Of a stretch of 64,000 nt of DNA, positions 45,561-57,083 are shown piece after piece. The DNA is from Serinus canaria (taxonomy: Eukaryota > Chordata > Aves > Passeriformes > Fringillidae). The notes under the pieces are model-generated. The model worked only from the letters and a program-made list of their open reading frames with translations. It was not told where the DNA came from and did no database searches. How positions within the stretch are numbered: the stretch's first letter is position 1; each line of letters begins with the position of its first letter. The stretch covers positions 1,488,001 through 1,552,000 of the forward strand of contig NC_066332.1 in NCBI RefSeq assembly GCF_022539315.1. Reading direction: 5' to 3'. The position numbers and the translations under genes are program-made.

Positions 45561-46508
45561 AAATCTCCATCTTGTTGACAGCCATGCCCAAACCTGTCTG
45601 ATCTGGAGGCTCTGCCTCCTCTCTGTCCTGAGCTGTTCCCTCTCCCCCCGTGCCCTGAAGGCCAGCAGGGGCAGTGGCATCTCTGGCACCTCCATTCCCA
45701 CCAACATTCCCAACACCCAGGGAAGGGAGAGGATGGAAGGGACACAGGCCCTGCTGGCTCTTGGGAGGGACTCCCAGCCCCACCAGGAGCATCCCCCAGC
45801 TCATTTTACAGCCCATTAGCCAGAAATAAATATTAATATAATACGATATTATTCTGATGAAAGTGAAAAATGTGACTATAATAAGGCTCTGGTGCTCCAG
45901 TTGGATTAATACCCCGTTAATTACCAGCAGCTCCTGCCTCTGCACCCGACGGGAGCAGCGCTCGGGGCTCGCCTTCAGCAGCTTCAGGGAGGGCCCAAAG
46001 TGACACTGGGGTGGATGGACCCTCTGGGAGCTGCTGCAAGGACCAGGAGCAGCCACCAGCACCCTGAATCCTGGGAATACCCAGTGGGAATGGTGCCCAG
46101 GGAATGCACACAGGGCTCTGGTCACTGGGGCCTGGGAAGTTCCTCCCCAGCAGTGTGGAACACCTGATGTCACGGCTTAAGCCAGCAGGATTCTTCATAT
46201 TTTTCCTTCATTTTCTGCCTGAAAGCACTATCCAAACCCAGCCTGAACTTCCAAAGGGGTTCTATCATCTCAAAATCACATTTTGGTGACTGAGCTGTGC
46301 ATCCAAAGAGCTCTCTCTCCCAAAACACAGCTGATGGCTGTGCTGCATGCTGACACCACCACGAAAAGCACCAGAATTCCCTGGAGCCACTGGAGCAGAG
46401 CATTCCTGGGAGCCTTGCAGGGATCAGAGCACAGACACTGGGGAAAGTTCTGGTGTGATAAAAATAATCCTGATCACAAGAACCAGCTGTGGATGCTGCA
46501 ATCAGTGC
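45561..46508. other. Mixed unique non-coding DNA
   Basis: GC-moderate DNA with an AT-rich patch at 45812-45870 (gaaataaatattaatataata). A 229-residue minus frame (45484-46173) overlaps plus frames and shows no recognisable domain. Nothing else is seen. Confidence 0.45.
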
Positions 46509-47248
46509 CACGGACACTCCAACCACTCCCATGGACACTCCAACCACTCCCATGGACACTCCACCAGTGCCATGGACACCCCATCAGTGCCATGGACACT
46601 CCATCAGTGCCATAGACATGCCAACCACTCCCATGGACACTCCACCAGTGTCATGGACACTCCACCAGTGCCATGGACATGCCAACCACTCCCATGGACA
46701 CTCCACCACTCCTATGGACCCTCCACCACTCCCATGGACACTCCACCAGTGCCATGGACACCCCATCAGTGCCATGGACACTCCACCAGTGCCATGGACA
46801 CTCCACCAGTGCCATGGACACCCCATCAGTGTCATGGACACTCCACCAGTGCCATGGACATGCCAACCACTCCCATGGACACTCCACCAGTGCCATGGAC
46901 ATGCAAACCACTCCCATGGACACTCCACCAGTGTCATGGACACTCCACCAGTGCCATAGACACCCCATCAGTGCCATGGATACTCCACCAGTGTCATGGA
47001 CACTCCACCAGTGCCATGGACACTCCAACCACTCCCATGGACACTCCAACCACTCCTATGGACACTCCACCAGTGTCATGGACACTCCAACCACTCCCAT
47101 GGACATGCCAACCACTCCTATGGACACTCCACCACTCCCATGGACACTCCACCAGTGCCATGGACACCCCATCAGTGCCATGGACATGCCAACCACTCCC
47201 ATGGACACTCCAACCACTCCCATGGACACTCCACCAGTGCCATGGACC
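46509..47248. repeat. 20/21-bp minisatellite, 36 units
   Basis: Thirty-six units from 46509 to 47240 plus a partial unit. Twenty-four are 20 bp (type catggacactccaccagtgc) and twelve are 21 bp, with an extra a in ccaacc and ending cactcc. Substitution variants (atgcc, accccatc, agtgt) are interspersed, so the array is a mosaic of unit types. No unit carries a stop in the plus frames, giving a 477-residue pseudo-ORF of H/T/S/W/P composition. It is not a gene. Confidence 0.97.
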
Positions 47249-47690
47249 CAACAGTGGTGGCCTGTGTCACATGGGGCAGGGCTGGACCACACCAGCCCCA
47301 TTCCACCTCAGCTGCACAACTCTGCCAAACTCTCCCCTCTCCTTCCCCCCTTCCTTGAAGGTCCCACCCCAGCTCTGCCAACGTTCCCCCCGTGCTCCAG
47401 CCTGGCACAGAAATCCCCCCCCAGCCCCGGCTCAGGGAGCGCTCGCTCCTTCCCGACACGTGCGCGGCCTCCTGGGAGGTGGAACGGATCAGCTGCCACC
47501 TCCGAGGAGGTCTGAGATGAAAAATGGCAGAGCTGTGACAAATATGTGTCAGCAGAGCCCCGGGGCTGGCAGCTGCCGTGCCCTGTCCCGAGCCACCCGC
47601 GCTGCCCTGGCGGGGACGCGGCTCCGGGAGAGCCTCGTGCCAGGGACACGCTGCAGCTCCCAGCAGAGCTCCTCTCCCTTTCAAATGTTA
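47249..47690. other. GC-rich unique DNA with moderate CpG
   Basis: GC-rich, with CpG clusters at 47430-47480 (ctcgctccttcccgacacg, tgcgcggcc) and 47560-47630. This could be a weak CpG island next to AT-rich DNA. No exon could be defined. Confidence 0.35.
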
Positions 47691-48004
47691 TTGGGCAAGT
47701 TTTGCCAGCTTCACTTTGCACAGCCTGGTGCTGTTCATTTTAGGTTTGTTAGGAATGTTCTCCAGCTGAATACTGAGTGAAATAAATTCAAATCCTACTC
47801 TGCAAATGACACTGCACATAAATATTCAGTAAATTAGCAGCACACTTTTATAGATTTATCAGTCATTGCTGGCACAGAATGACAGGCAATGTTGTAGCTG
47901 AAATATTAATGCTGACAAATTAATGATTTCTGAGTAAATGATGTCATTTTTGCACCGTTTCATTAAAATTTACTCACTTTCAATATCAGCTTCATTTCTA
48001 CGCC
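47691..48004. other. Candidate conserved non-coding element
   Basis: AT-rich unique DNA: cataaatattcagtaaattag, gctgaaatattaatgctgac, aaattaatgatttctgag, catttttgcaccgtttc. No frame crosses it. Regulatory role is inferred from composition. Confidence 0.4.
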
Positions 48005-48378
48005 AAAAAAAAAAAAAAAAATTAAAATCATTTTCATTCTATTTCTCTCTCTCTCTCTTTTCTCTTTCCCTCTAGGAGCCTTTTTTGAACCCAAAGGGCA
48101 TAAATTTCCTACAGAGAGGAAGAAGAGGGGCAGAAGTTTGCAGAGAGGGCAGGCAGTGGAGCCCTGTGCCCCTGGTAGGAGCCAGGTCCTCTCTCTACAG
48201 CACACTTGAGCCTGGTGCTCCCTGCTTGGAGCATGGATTGGATCCTATGGAACAATCCCTGCCTCTGCCCGGACCCCTCATCCTGGAGCTTTCAGATCCC
48301 CCTGCCCTGGGCTGGGGCGCAGAGGTGAAGAAGAGGAGCCTGGGTGTCCTCCCACACCAAGAGGTCAACGCTCCATGA
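48005..48378 (+). other. A-run, long pyrimidine tract, splice-acceptor candidate and short frame
   Basis: A17 at 48005-48021 is followed by a nearly pure pyrimidine tract (about 48030-48073, including a CT run) ending ccctctag/gagcc, so an exon would start at 48076. The frame from 48076 stays open to a stop at 48378 (about 100 codons, beginning EPFLNPKGINFLQ). The protein is unrecognised and no donor or upstream exon is identifiable. Chance is the default explanation. Confidence 0.15.
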
Positions 48379-49930
48379 ATTCCATTCCAATTCTTCCACG
48401 GATTCCCCAAAGCAAAGGGGAGAGCACCTTTGGGGTTCACAGAAGTTTTGAGGAGAGGAAGCTGGGGTTACCCACAGGGAATCTCCTCCCCAGAGCCTTC
48501 GCCACCAGCTGCCATCTTTAATGTGCCACGTTGGGTATTTTTGGCAAATTACCCCATCAAAATCTTTCCTGCCCTGTCTGTCATCCCAGGCAGGACTGGT
48601 GACATCTCTGACAGGTGACTGACAGAGACAGTTGTAGTGGGAAAAAAAAAGGGGGGTGGGTGAGCAAGGAAAAGAAAAAAGAGAAAAAAAGGCAGAGAGA
48701 AAGCAAGAGAGAAAGAGCCCAGAGAAGGTTTTACCCAGGGTTCCCTGGGCTGAGCTATATCAGTCAATCTCCGGGCTAATTCGTGTCAGTACTTGTTTCC
48801 TATCTCCTTGAGTCTCCAGCGGAAGGTTGATAAAATTGAAGTGGAAATGAAGTTGGATGCACAGGAGGATACATACAACAATAGCCTGGTGAAATGGGTT
48901 TGTATCCCTGATACACTCTTTGGAGCATCAGGATTCGTGGTGACCTTGACAGTGTCCTTGGGAGAATAAAATAAAATAAAAGGCAGAATTTCCCTCTGCC
49001 AGAAGAAATTTAAGCAAAGCACCACATTTACCACATGGGCTCGGTGGCTGCTGGCATCGCCTGCCCGGCTTATTTATCCAGTGGGAATTTGTGTTTGCAC
49101 GAGTGCTTCCCCACTCTGTGTGGAATGCAGAGAGAGCCTGCTCAGAGCTACCTGCAGCGCTGCTTCTTGCAAGAAAGTCCCTCTTGCCTCAGCCAGTTGT
49201 TGGTGAGGAGGAGGAAACCCGTCCCAGTTTGAATAAAATGTTCCTGGGAGCGTGTGTGCAGTGATTTCCTCTCCAGGTGTCAGTACTGTGTGAGCACAGC
49301 CTCAGAGAGAGAAACTCCACCGAGGCACTCCTGGTTAAACACAGCCCAGATCTCTGTTTGCCACCCCTCTGAAAATCAAAACACTGGGAATACCTGTGCT
49401 GAAGGACAGGGGAGAAGGGGAGAGAGCCCATGAGAGCGTCCAGGATGTGGGAAAATGGGGATCACGCTGGTGTTGTATCTACTCTTATTTACTGCCATGG
49501 CCTCTTCCCCTCAGTGCAGTAATTCTGGAAGTGCCCCACTGACTGATGGATGCCCTGAGTGCCCGGGTTTATGGACAGCCAAGGATCAGACAGGCAGCTC
49601 TGGCTGGACCCTTCCCCTCTGGCTACCCAAGGGATTTCTGTAGCAGTCGTGCTGTCCTGCCTGAATGATGGATCAGAGCTTTCCCATAAAGCCCAGAGCA
49701 GCCCGTGTTTTTCATGAGGCTGGAGAAAGGAGCATTTCAGGTGTCTATTTGCATTGCAGATAAACCCAAGGAGGCAGCAAGTTTGCTTTAGGTGCTTTTC
49801 CTGCTGATACAGACCCTGCAGACTTCTCAGTACAACAGGAGGAGATTTTGGACACGTGAGGCACAGCACTGGCAGATTTAGGGACATTTGACCAGGGAGG
49901 CTTTCCCTCTGGGGCTGAATCCACACAGCA
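48379..49930. other. Mixed unique DNA with a purine tract
   Basis: A purine-rich tract occupies about 48639-48727 (A/G runs including ggggggtggg). The rest is GC-moderate single-copy DNA with AT-richer parts at 48780-49010. No recognised gene or RNA. Confidence 0.45.
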
Positions 49931-51116
49931 TCTTATTCAATCCTGACTGAAATGTTTGTTAATTCTAATTTGGTGGCACTGGAGGTGGAGAAGAAGACCG
50001 TGGGTAGAACTGATGCTTCCCCTCAGTTCTATCCCCACACCCAAGGAAATACTTTTGGGATGCAGCAGCTTGCCCAGTAATCTCCTGGTTTCTGCCAAGA
50101 CCTTAATGGAAGAAACGTTTGAAGCAGGAAGTTTATAACCCTGTGCACAAGAAGAGGCTGATCCCAGAAGATGTGCAGAGAACTGGACAAAATCATGTAA
50201 CAACATCCAAACAAAGGGGTCCTGGGAATGCTCAGAGCAATGGCAGCTCCTCATGCTTTGCCTGGACCTGGCCCTCCCGCTGGAAGGAAGGTGGAGTTAA
50301 GACCCCAAATTTACAGGAAATTAACCCAAACTTACAACACCCCCGGGCCACCAGCACCCACCACCACCAGGCTCCAGGGTTTGGCAAATAAAACCCAGCT
50401 GGCTTTTCCACTCTGCTGCCTGTGAGAAACTGATGACAACCTGTTTGACCGCTGACCTCTGAACTTGACCCCCTGCTAATACCTTCAGCTGCTGATTGTC
50501 ATGGGTGGCTGGCAGAGCCCTTTGTCTTTTGCTGTTTTGGAGTCCAGACAGATAAATGATTTCTATTTGTCCTTTGGTGCAACGGAAGAGCTGATCGATA
50601 TTATCCACGAATGATGTCAAGGATTTGTCGCCGCAGCTTATGAATGACAAAACACTACCCAAAAAAACACCTTTTGGGGCAAAAGATTGAAAGCTGGAAA
50701 GGTTTATTGATTTTTGCTTTCTTAAATAGCAGCTCAAGCCACAAAAGAGAAAACGAAAAGCTTTGTGTGCTAAAATGCAGCAAAAAGCTTCCTCGAGAAC
50801 AACGATTAGATCAGCTCTTGCATTTAAGTACTGTATGCCTTGCCACAGTCAACTGCTCAATTTTGTCTGCTAAGCCCACTGCAATTTCCCCCTGTTTTTC
50901 CTTATTTCAAAAGCACTTGTGTAGTGAAATACTCTGGAATAAAAGGCAGCTCTGCTTTCGGTCACTGGTCAGCAAGAAGGCTGCACATCTCCCATGTGGG
51001 CAGGGAGAGCTGGGGAGAGCAAGGAGAAGCTTTTGGATCCAAGGGTTGGAAAGGTGGGCTAGGGCCCCTGCACTTCACTGTGTCACCTTGGGATGAGGGA
51101 AGCTCCCTCCTTCTTC
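49931..51116. other. Mixed unique DNA, partly AT-rich
   Basis: AT-richer at 49935-49975, 50520-50950. A 150-residue plus frame (50644-51096) overlaps other frames and has no recognisable domain. No repeat is noted until the CR1 fragment. Confidence 0.45.
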
Positions 51117-51182
51117 ACAGGATCATGGAATGGTTTGGGCTGGAAAGACCTTAAAGATCATCTCATTCCCACCCCTTCCTCC
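51117..51182 (-). mobile_element. CR1 LINE 3' terminal fragment (antisense)
   Basis: Reads as the complement of the CR1 3' end: aggatcatggaatggtttgg, gctggaaagaccttaaaga, tcatctcattcccacccc. Only about 65 bp are recognisable. The element is oriented right-to-left with its tail at the left. Confidence 0.85.
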
Positions 51183-52300
51183 CTAAACCCACCATGATTA
51201 AGGAGAAGCTGGCCGAGAACAGCCCCTAAGCAAACACTGATTTAAGAAAGAGCTGATGAAATGAGTCCCCTCAAACCTCTACCATGGTCCCAGTTTTGTG
51301 CCTCCTCTGGAAAAAACAGCATTTAATTTCTCCTGGAGCCTGGGAGAACTTGCAACTTACAGCTTCCAAAGTGCCAGCCCTAGATGAAACCAGGGAGTTT
51401 CTCCCAGCTCCCATCCAGTCCCAGCCCTGCCTGAAGTTCAGTGAACCTTGCCCAGCCCTCAGGTGGTGATAAATGTCTGCTGAGGTCACAGGGTTTGGTG
51501 TCAGGAGCTCCAGGGAGGGGTTACCTTGGTTTGAAAGGCTGGAGCTCCCTGAGGGGAGGGAGAATTCTCCTCCCAGCACGGCTGATCTGCACCAGGAAAA
51601 AAACTCAGCAGATATTTTGGCCTGGGAACTTTGACCACTGAAATGAGACAACTCTTGGAAGCCCTTCTGCTGTGAGGACACGGAGAATAGGAAAGTTCAG
51701 GGACTAAAAAGGGACCTGACCTGCAGCTCTGAGGAAGTTTGCTGAGCCTGTTCTGGTGGAAATGGGAGCTGCATGACCCATGCTCCTCCAAAATGCCCAC
51801 AGGAGCCCCCCAAGGTCCAGGAGAGTTCAACTCCTGGTTTACAGGCCTGTCATGGCATTAGAAATGATTCAAATCACTGAATGCTCTCTGGCCACATAAT
51901 TCCTCTTCCCCACTTTGAGCTTTTATTTTGATCTGCCAAGTGTGTCCCATCACCGGTGCCAAAGGAAGTTCCCGAGACAATGTGCTCTGTGTTGTGCTCA
52001 TGGCACTCACCTCCTCAATTTTACTCCTTGGGTCACTTGACAGCTCGTTTCCCTAAATTTACAGGGCTCACATTTCATGGATGTATTATTCATTACGAAA
52101 GAATCTAAATTCCTGCACAATATCCTGGATGGGAGCATAAACTGATTGAAGCACGTGGTGAACAGGCTGGGTGCCTCCAGCTCTGGGCTCTTCATCAGAT
52201 GCTCATTACAAGGCACAGCCTGGCTTCAATTTTAGAATTTAATCAAAAAATGCCTTAAATCTGAATGCAGCCCCCAAGAAAGGATCTGAGGATTTCTGCT
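51183..52300. other. Mixed unique non-coding DNA
   Basis: GC-moderate single-copy DNA, AT-richer from 51890 and 52010-52140. No recognised gene, RNA or further CR1 sequence. Confidence 0.45.
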
Positions 52301-52980
52301 CATCCCTGGAAAACTTGGCACTGCCTCTCCCGCTAGCAGTATTTTACACCCCGCTCGCGACAGCCAAGGCGCTTTGAAGGAAGTGTTTTCTAAGTAATAA
52401 AACGCCTCCAAGAGCGGGGATTAGACATAATCCAATTCCTTTATCAAATAAAGATGCCATCGTGGCCTTTGGAACACAAAGGAAGAAGTTCCCTGGCTGT
52501 TCCCATCTCTCCATTCTATCACATAATAGCCCTGCCGCAGGCTGGCCTCACAATGAGAGATGGAGAGGGCTCGGCCTCCCCGCCACCTGCTCAGGCTGCT
52601 GCATCATCTGGGACACAGGGATTAATCCCTACATTTCCCTTTTCCATCTGCCTCCCATCAAAGTTAGCCCCTGTCAATCTGGGGACACAGCCCACGTGGA
52701 GGAGCAGGGAACACCCCGCAGACTCCGCTCGGGGCTTTCTTTGGGGGCCTGCTCGTTTCATCCGATTTTACGCAGGGATAAAACGGTTTGTGAAAGTTCC
52801 ACTGTGGGGTGTTGTAATTAAAAGTGGTGAACTCGATACAGGCTGTTATAGAACTGCCTTTTCTGTAATCCAAGTGCTGGCAGTGGTGTTTCACTCTGCA
52901 ATCACAGCTGGGTTTTGGATGCGCTTTCCGAACAAGGTACAGCTTGGAGAGGCGCTCACCAGTTGGGAAGTGCATCTGGT
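52301..52980. other. Candidate conserved non-coding block
   Basis: Unique DNA with alternating CpG-bearing and AT-rich words: ctcgcgacagccaaggcgc, taagtaataaaacgcctcc, gacataatccaattcc, tccgattttacgcaggg, gttgtaattaaaagtgg. The 177-residue frame 52454-52987 crosses it but has no recognisable domain. A GC-richer part lies at 52560-52740. Confidence 0.35.
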
Positions 52981-53600
52981 TAAATGACAAGATCACTCCT
53001 TCTCCCCCCATCCAAAAAAAAATGGAAATAGAAAAGAAAAAGGACTGGCAAAAAAATCCCTCCACCCCAAACTCTGTAAAGCCTTCAACTTTCTGTCAGT
53101 GCCCAGGAGCCGTGATGCTCTTCCAAGGGATCTACTTTTCCCTCCACTCCAACAATCCTGCAGTTTGCAGGGAGAAGGGTCCTGGCTGCTTTCAGTGCTT
53201 GAGGAATGACTCTGAAAGGCCATTTCACCATCTGGCCAACAAATACACCGTGCTTCTTCCCTCCCTCCCCAGGAAGAAAAATCACAGGAATGAGCCAAAA
53301 TCATGAACAGCCGGAATAGATGTTGCATCCATTGACTCCAAAACGAGATTTGTCATGGAATAGAGCCCTGGTGTTCCAGCTATAGAGTCAGAGGAGATAT
53401 TTCTCTACAGAACTGGCTATTGCCCATGCACAGGAGTAATGAAATATCCCACAGGACGTGGTTTTGGAAGCTTGACCTCACCAGCAGCAAGGAGGAGTTG
53501 AGTACTCCAGGTGTGGACCGAGGTTGGAAGAATTCCCACGTTTCTGGAAGAGGAACTGGCAAGAAGAGACACATTTCTGCCCCCACTTGCCCATGAACTC
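52981..53600. other. Mixed unique non-coding DNA
   Basis: Includes an A-rich tract (53013-53060) and GC-moderate DNA. Short overlapping frames only. No repeat is recognised. Confidence 0.45.
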
Positions 53601-54185
53601 GCTGCAAGTCCCTGTAACAGATTGACTCCGAGTGTAGCTCTACAGCCAGAAAATCTTAGATCTTAATTTTATAATACCAGCCTCCATTCTATTTGACATT
53701 GATTTTTCCGCTAAGTCTCGGTGCAAATCCATGAATCAGCCCATGCACTATAGGAGAATGAGAAATAAAACTTAAATACTTTCATGATTCTCTTCTCTGG
53801 AGCTGGCAGCAAAGCCTCAGTAAGTTACCAAAACTCATCAGAGGAAACGCATTCCCTTGAATTTTGCTCCACCCTTTGGTAGTGAGCATTACATGAAGAA
53901 GCCATGCGAGGGACTTGTATTCCAGAGGAGGGTTGGTGGGAACTGAGGAGCTCTGCTGAGTGCCAAGCCTGTCCTTTTTGCACATTGACCTATTTCCCTG
54001 ACATTTTATCTGCACGAGTCGCAGCCCAGCTCCGGGACGCCAGCCCGACGTGAATCAGTGTGAGTGCCATCCACCACCTGTTTGATCTGTCAAGTTATGT
54101 GGGAAAGCATATCAATTAACAGCCGTGATTAGCTCATCAGCCTGCCCATCTGACTAAACAGTCACCCCCTCTGCAGCCTAATCCC
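53601..54185. other. Candidate conserved non-coding block
   Basis: AT-rich unique DNA: cttagatcttaattttataat, ctatttgacattgattttt, catatcaattaacagccgtg, gtgattagctcatc. It precedes a small CpG-dense patch. It is inferred to be regulatory; conservation was not tested. Confidence 0.35.
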
Positions 54186-54285
54186 CCCGGAAAGCCGCGG
54201 CAGGGCCGGCTGCGGGGCGGCGATGCCCGCGCTCTCCGCCCGCTGCAGCCCGGGAATTGCACCCTGCAGCCAGCAGGTATTTGGG
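54186..54285. promoter_or_regulatory. Small CpG-dense patch with donor-like end
   Basis: High CpG over about 80 bp (ggaaagccgcggcagggcc, ggggcggcgatgcccgcgc), ending in ccagcag/gtatttg, a moderate splice-donor match. It is shorter than the usual 200-bp island threshold. It could be a relic or a small promoter; evidence is weak. Confidence 0.25.
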
Positions 54286-55667
54286 TTCAGCTCCCAGGAG
54301 CCTCCTGGGTTCCCTCCTAGCTTAAAAAGCTGGGATAGTGGCCAGGAAAAAGGACCTTCCGTGACCTGCTCTTAACCCCTGAGGAAAGTTACACAAACTC
54401 TTTCACGCTTGGCTGGGATGGCTGTGTAGGAGTTGGCCAAAACAATACTTTCCCTTGTGTTTGCCTACCTTATTAAATATCAATTAATATTTATGGAAGT
54501 TTATAAACAGTGCAGCTTTGGTTTCAAGGGTGCTTAGAAATCCGATCTCCTCCTCCTCTCCCTCCTCCCAGCAGCATTTCTCCTGCTCACTGCTGCATGG
54601 TGAGAGCCCCACTCCTTTCCAGGGGCTCCTGGGGCTCCCATCCCTCACTGCCTGCAACCCTTTGGGCCACCCCTGGATCCCCCATCCTGCTCATCCTTGC
54701 CAAAAATCCAATGTCAAGAAAGCCACGGCGGCACAGACAGGATCAGGCCTGATGGATTTATACCAAGTAATCTGTATTTATTGCAAGTCCATTCTCTTTT
54801 TTTTTTTTTTTCCCCTATTGACACACTACTTTGTTTTAAATTATGTTTAATTTAAAGGATTTTTCTGTACCCTTATTTCCTAGGAAGAGCCTTTCTAAAA
54901 GGCTCCCGCTGATTAATTGTTGCTGGGCTCCTGCCAAGAGTTGGAAGTTTTACATGTAAAGAGAAAATACGTCTCTCTCCACTCGCCCAGGCCTTTTCTA
55001 TTTGGTACTTCAGACTATTTTACAAACATATGGCCTGTCATTCAAGGCAGAGAGCACCATCCTGCTGTCAATATTTCCCTCCCCATCACCAAGATTAACA
55101 TCCAAGGCTCCAGCAGCAGAGGCTGGGCTCTGGCCTCTCACCCCAGCCCCGTGCTGCTCTTTGCCATGCAGCAAACACGTCCCTGCACCAGCCCAACGCC
55201 TGAGAAATTGCTAAATTGCTCCTGCTCCTGCTTTCACTCCTCTGCTTATTTTTGCCAGATAAATCAACATAGCACAGATGTTCATTGCCCCATTTTTCAC
55301 AGTCCCTTTTAAATTTGCTCTTTATTATTTGTAGCAACTTGGAATATTTGAAGTTTAATAATATTAGAAAACAAGGATTTTTTTTTGCCTGCCCTTGGCT
55401 TACCCTTCACGTCAAGCTGAGCGCTGCGGTTGCTACGGTGGGGTGTGACACTGCCATGGCAGAAGCTATAAAATATTATAGAGTTCATTTTCCTTTTATT
55501 TTCCAAACACAGATCACAGCCAACGCTGCCAGACCTTTGCAGTTGTTGGTTGCTCAAGCTGAGCTGCTCTCACAGCTGGGGGGCAGAGAGGACAGGGGTG
55601 GAGGCAAGGCCACAGCAACACCTTGGGCAAAACATCTGTGCCTGAGCATCTTTTTGTGTGAGACCAT
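54286..55667. other. Mixed unique non-coding DNA
   Basis: AT-rich at 54440-54510 and 54760-54920, with a T15 run at 54797-54811. An 8-bp-arm hairpin (gagccttt-cta-aaaggctc) lies at 54887-54905. AT-rich again at 55300-55380. No gene is recognised. Confidence 0.45.
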
Positions 55668-55885
55668 TCACAGAATCACAGGATGGGTTGGACAGATCTT
55701 AAATCTCATCTTGTTCAACCCCCTGCCATGGGCAGGGACACCTTCTACTGTCCCAGGTTGCTCCAAGCCCCGTCCAACCTGGCCTTGGGCACTTCCAGGG
55801 ATGGGGCAGACACAGTTCCTCTGTGCCAGGGCCTCACCACCCTCACAGGGAAGGATTTCTTCCCAGTCTCTGTTCTAGCCATGCC
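55668..55885 (-). mobile_element. CR1 LINE 3' end fragment (antisense)
   Basis: Reads as the complement of CR1 from its tail: cacagaatcacaggatggg, cttaaatctcatcttgttc, aaccccctgccatgggcagg, ggttgctccaagccccgtcc, aacctggccttgggcacttc, gggcctcaccaccctcacag, aaggatttcttcccagtctc. About 215 bp, with no coding part. It is the best-preserved antisense copy in the window. Confidence 0.92.
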
Positions 55886-56519
55886 CTCTGGTACATAAAG
55901 CAACAGCTCCCACACCTCAGGGGAGACACAACAAAAAGCATGGCCCCAAAGCCCTCTCCTCCCTGAGCACCCCTGCATGGATCAGGCACCTGTGGGAGAG
56001 CTCCAAGGGCTGCTGGCAGCTCACCCACCCCTCTGGGCCGTGGCTGAGAGATGCCAGGGCACAGGAGCCCCAGCAGTTATCAGTGAGGGCTATCACAGGG
56101 ACCATCTGAGGGCTCTTAGATATGAGGGTGTCAGGTTTAATACGTCAGACAAACCTGTGCCAGACCCTGCAACCTGAGAGTTAAAGTAGAAAGGGATTTA
56201 GGGCTGGATTTCTTTCTGGGCTTCCAAAAATAAACTTCTGCAAGCCTGATTTAAAAAGGAACATTTGTTAGAGGGAACCAAGTTCAGGGAACTCTGCTAC
56301 ACTGCTGCAAGCACGTGGTGGGTAGTAAGGAATAGCCAAGAAAAAACTGAACAAACAAACCAATCTCTGCTGGCTAATAAACCCCTCCATCTCACGCACT
56401 GTTGTTATTTTTCACTCTTTCCCTCCATATTCACCTCCCAAAACTATCATCATTTAATGCAGAAAAGTAGCTGCAATGTTTTAAAAGCTCCGATCAATAG
56501 CAACCCCCTCCATCTTTCT
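55886..56519. other. Mixed unique non-coding DNA
   Basis: GC-rich to about 56060, then AT-richer. Short frames only, none recognised. No additional CR1 match beyond the fragment to the left. Confidence 0.45.
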
Positions 56520-57083
56520 CTTTTTTAACCTCCAAAATTATTTTAGGCAAGGCTGGGCCCATTTTATCCTTATTTATTTATTACTTAATCGGTAGAGAAC
56601 CCTTGAGGCAAAATAGCCTCGTTTGCAAGAAAGATCAGGTGCCAGGAGCGGCGGAGGCAGAGCCACAAATCAGTATGCAAAGCACCCGCACCCGCCCGGA
56701 TGGCACATGTGGTGTTTGCTTACATTACTTAACACAGTTTAACACGGGCTTTTTAAACACAACACTTCTTTAGAGGAGCCACAATATGGAAGGGCAGGAA
56801 GTTGTTTCCAAACCGGGATAAAAATTGGAAAAGGCGTTTGCTGGGGAAGGCGAGTCCACCCCGAACGACGCTGCACAATCAATTTTTGCCTCGTTAACAC
56901 ATCCCATGAAAGATGCCCTGTCTGTCCCTTAAGTGTTGTTCCAGCATGTCTCCCTTAAATCTCCACATTTGTTACTGTTAATTATAATTTATACAACTTT
57001 GTTTGCTCAGGAACTGGCACCAAAGTGCTGAATCATGTGGGGACGGTTTCTTTACACCTTAAAAAGGACTGCTCAGCTCATAC
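56520..57083. other. Strong candidate conserved non-coding element
   Basis: AT-rich, unique, with CpG-bearing words: ccttatttatttattactt, cacagtttaacacgggc, cacaatcaatttttgcctcg, gttactgttaattataattta. It ends where the CR1 tail begins at about 57084. Enhancer function is inferred from composition. Confidence 0.4.

Noticed and set aside
46347..47780. 477-codon plus frame
   Set aside because: Its body is the 20/21-bp minisatellite. Mixed 20 and 21-bp units shift the frame repeatedly, so no stable peptide repeat exists, and the opposite strand is open too.
53479..53560. Further CR1 fragment (gtactccaggtgtgg)
   Set aside because: Only a short word resembles internal CR1 sequence. The flanking bases do not follow the element.
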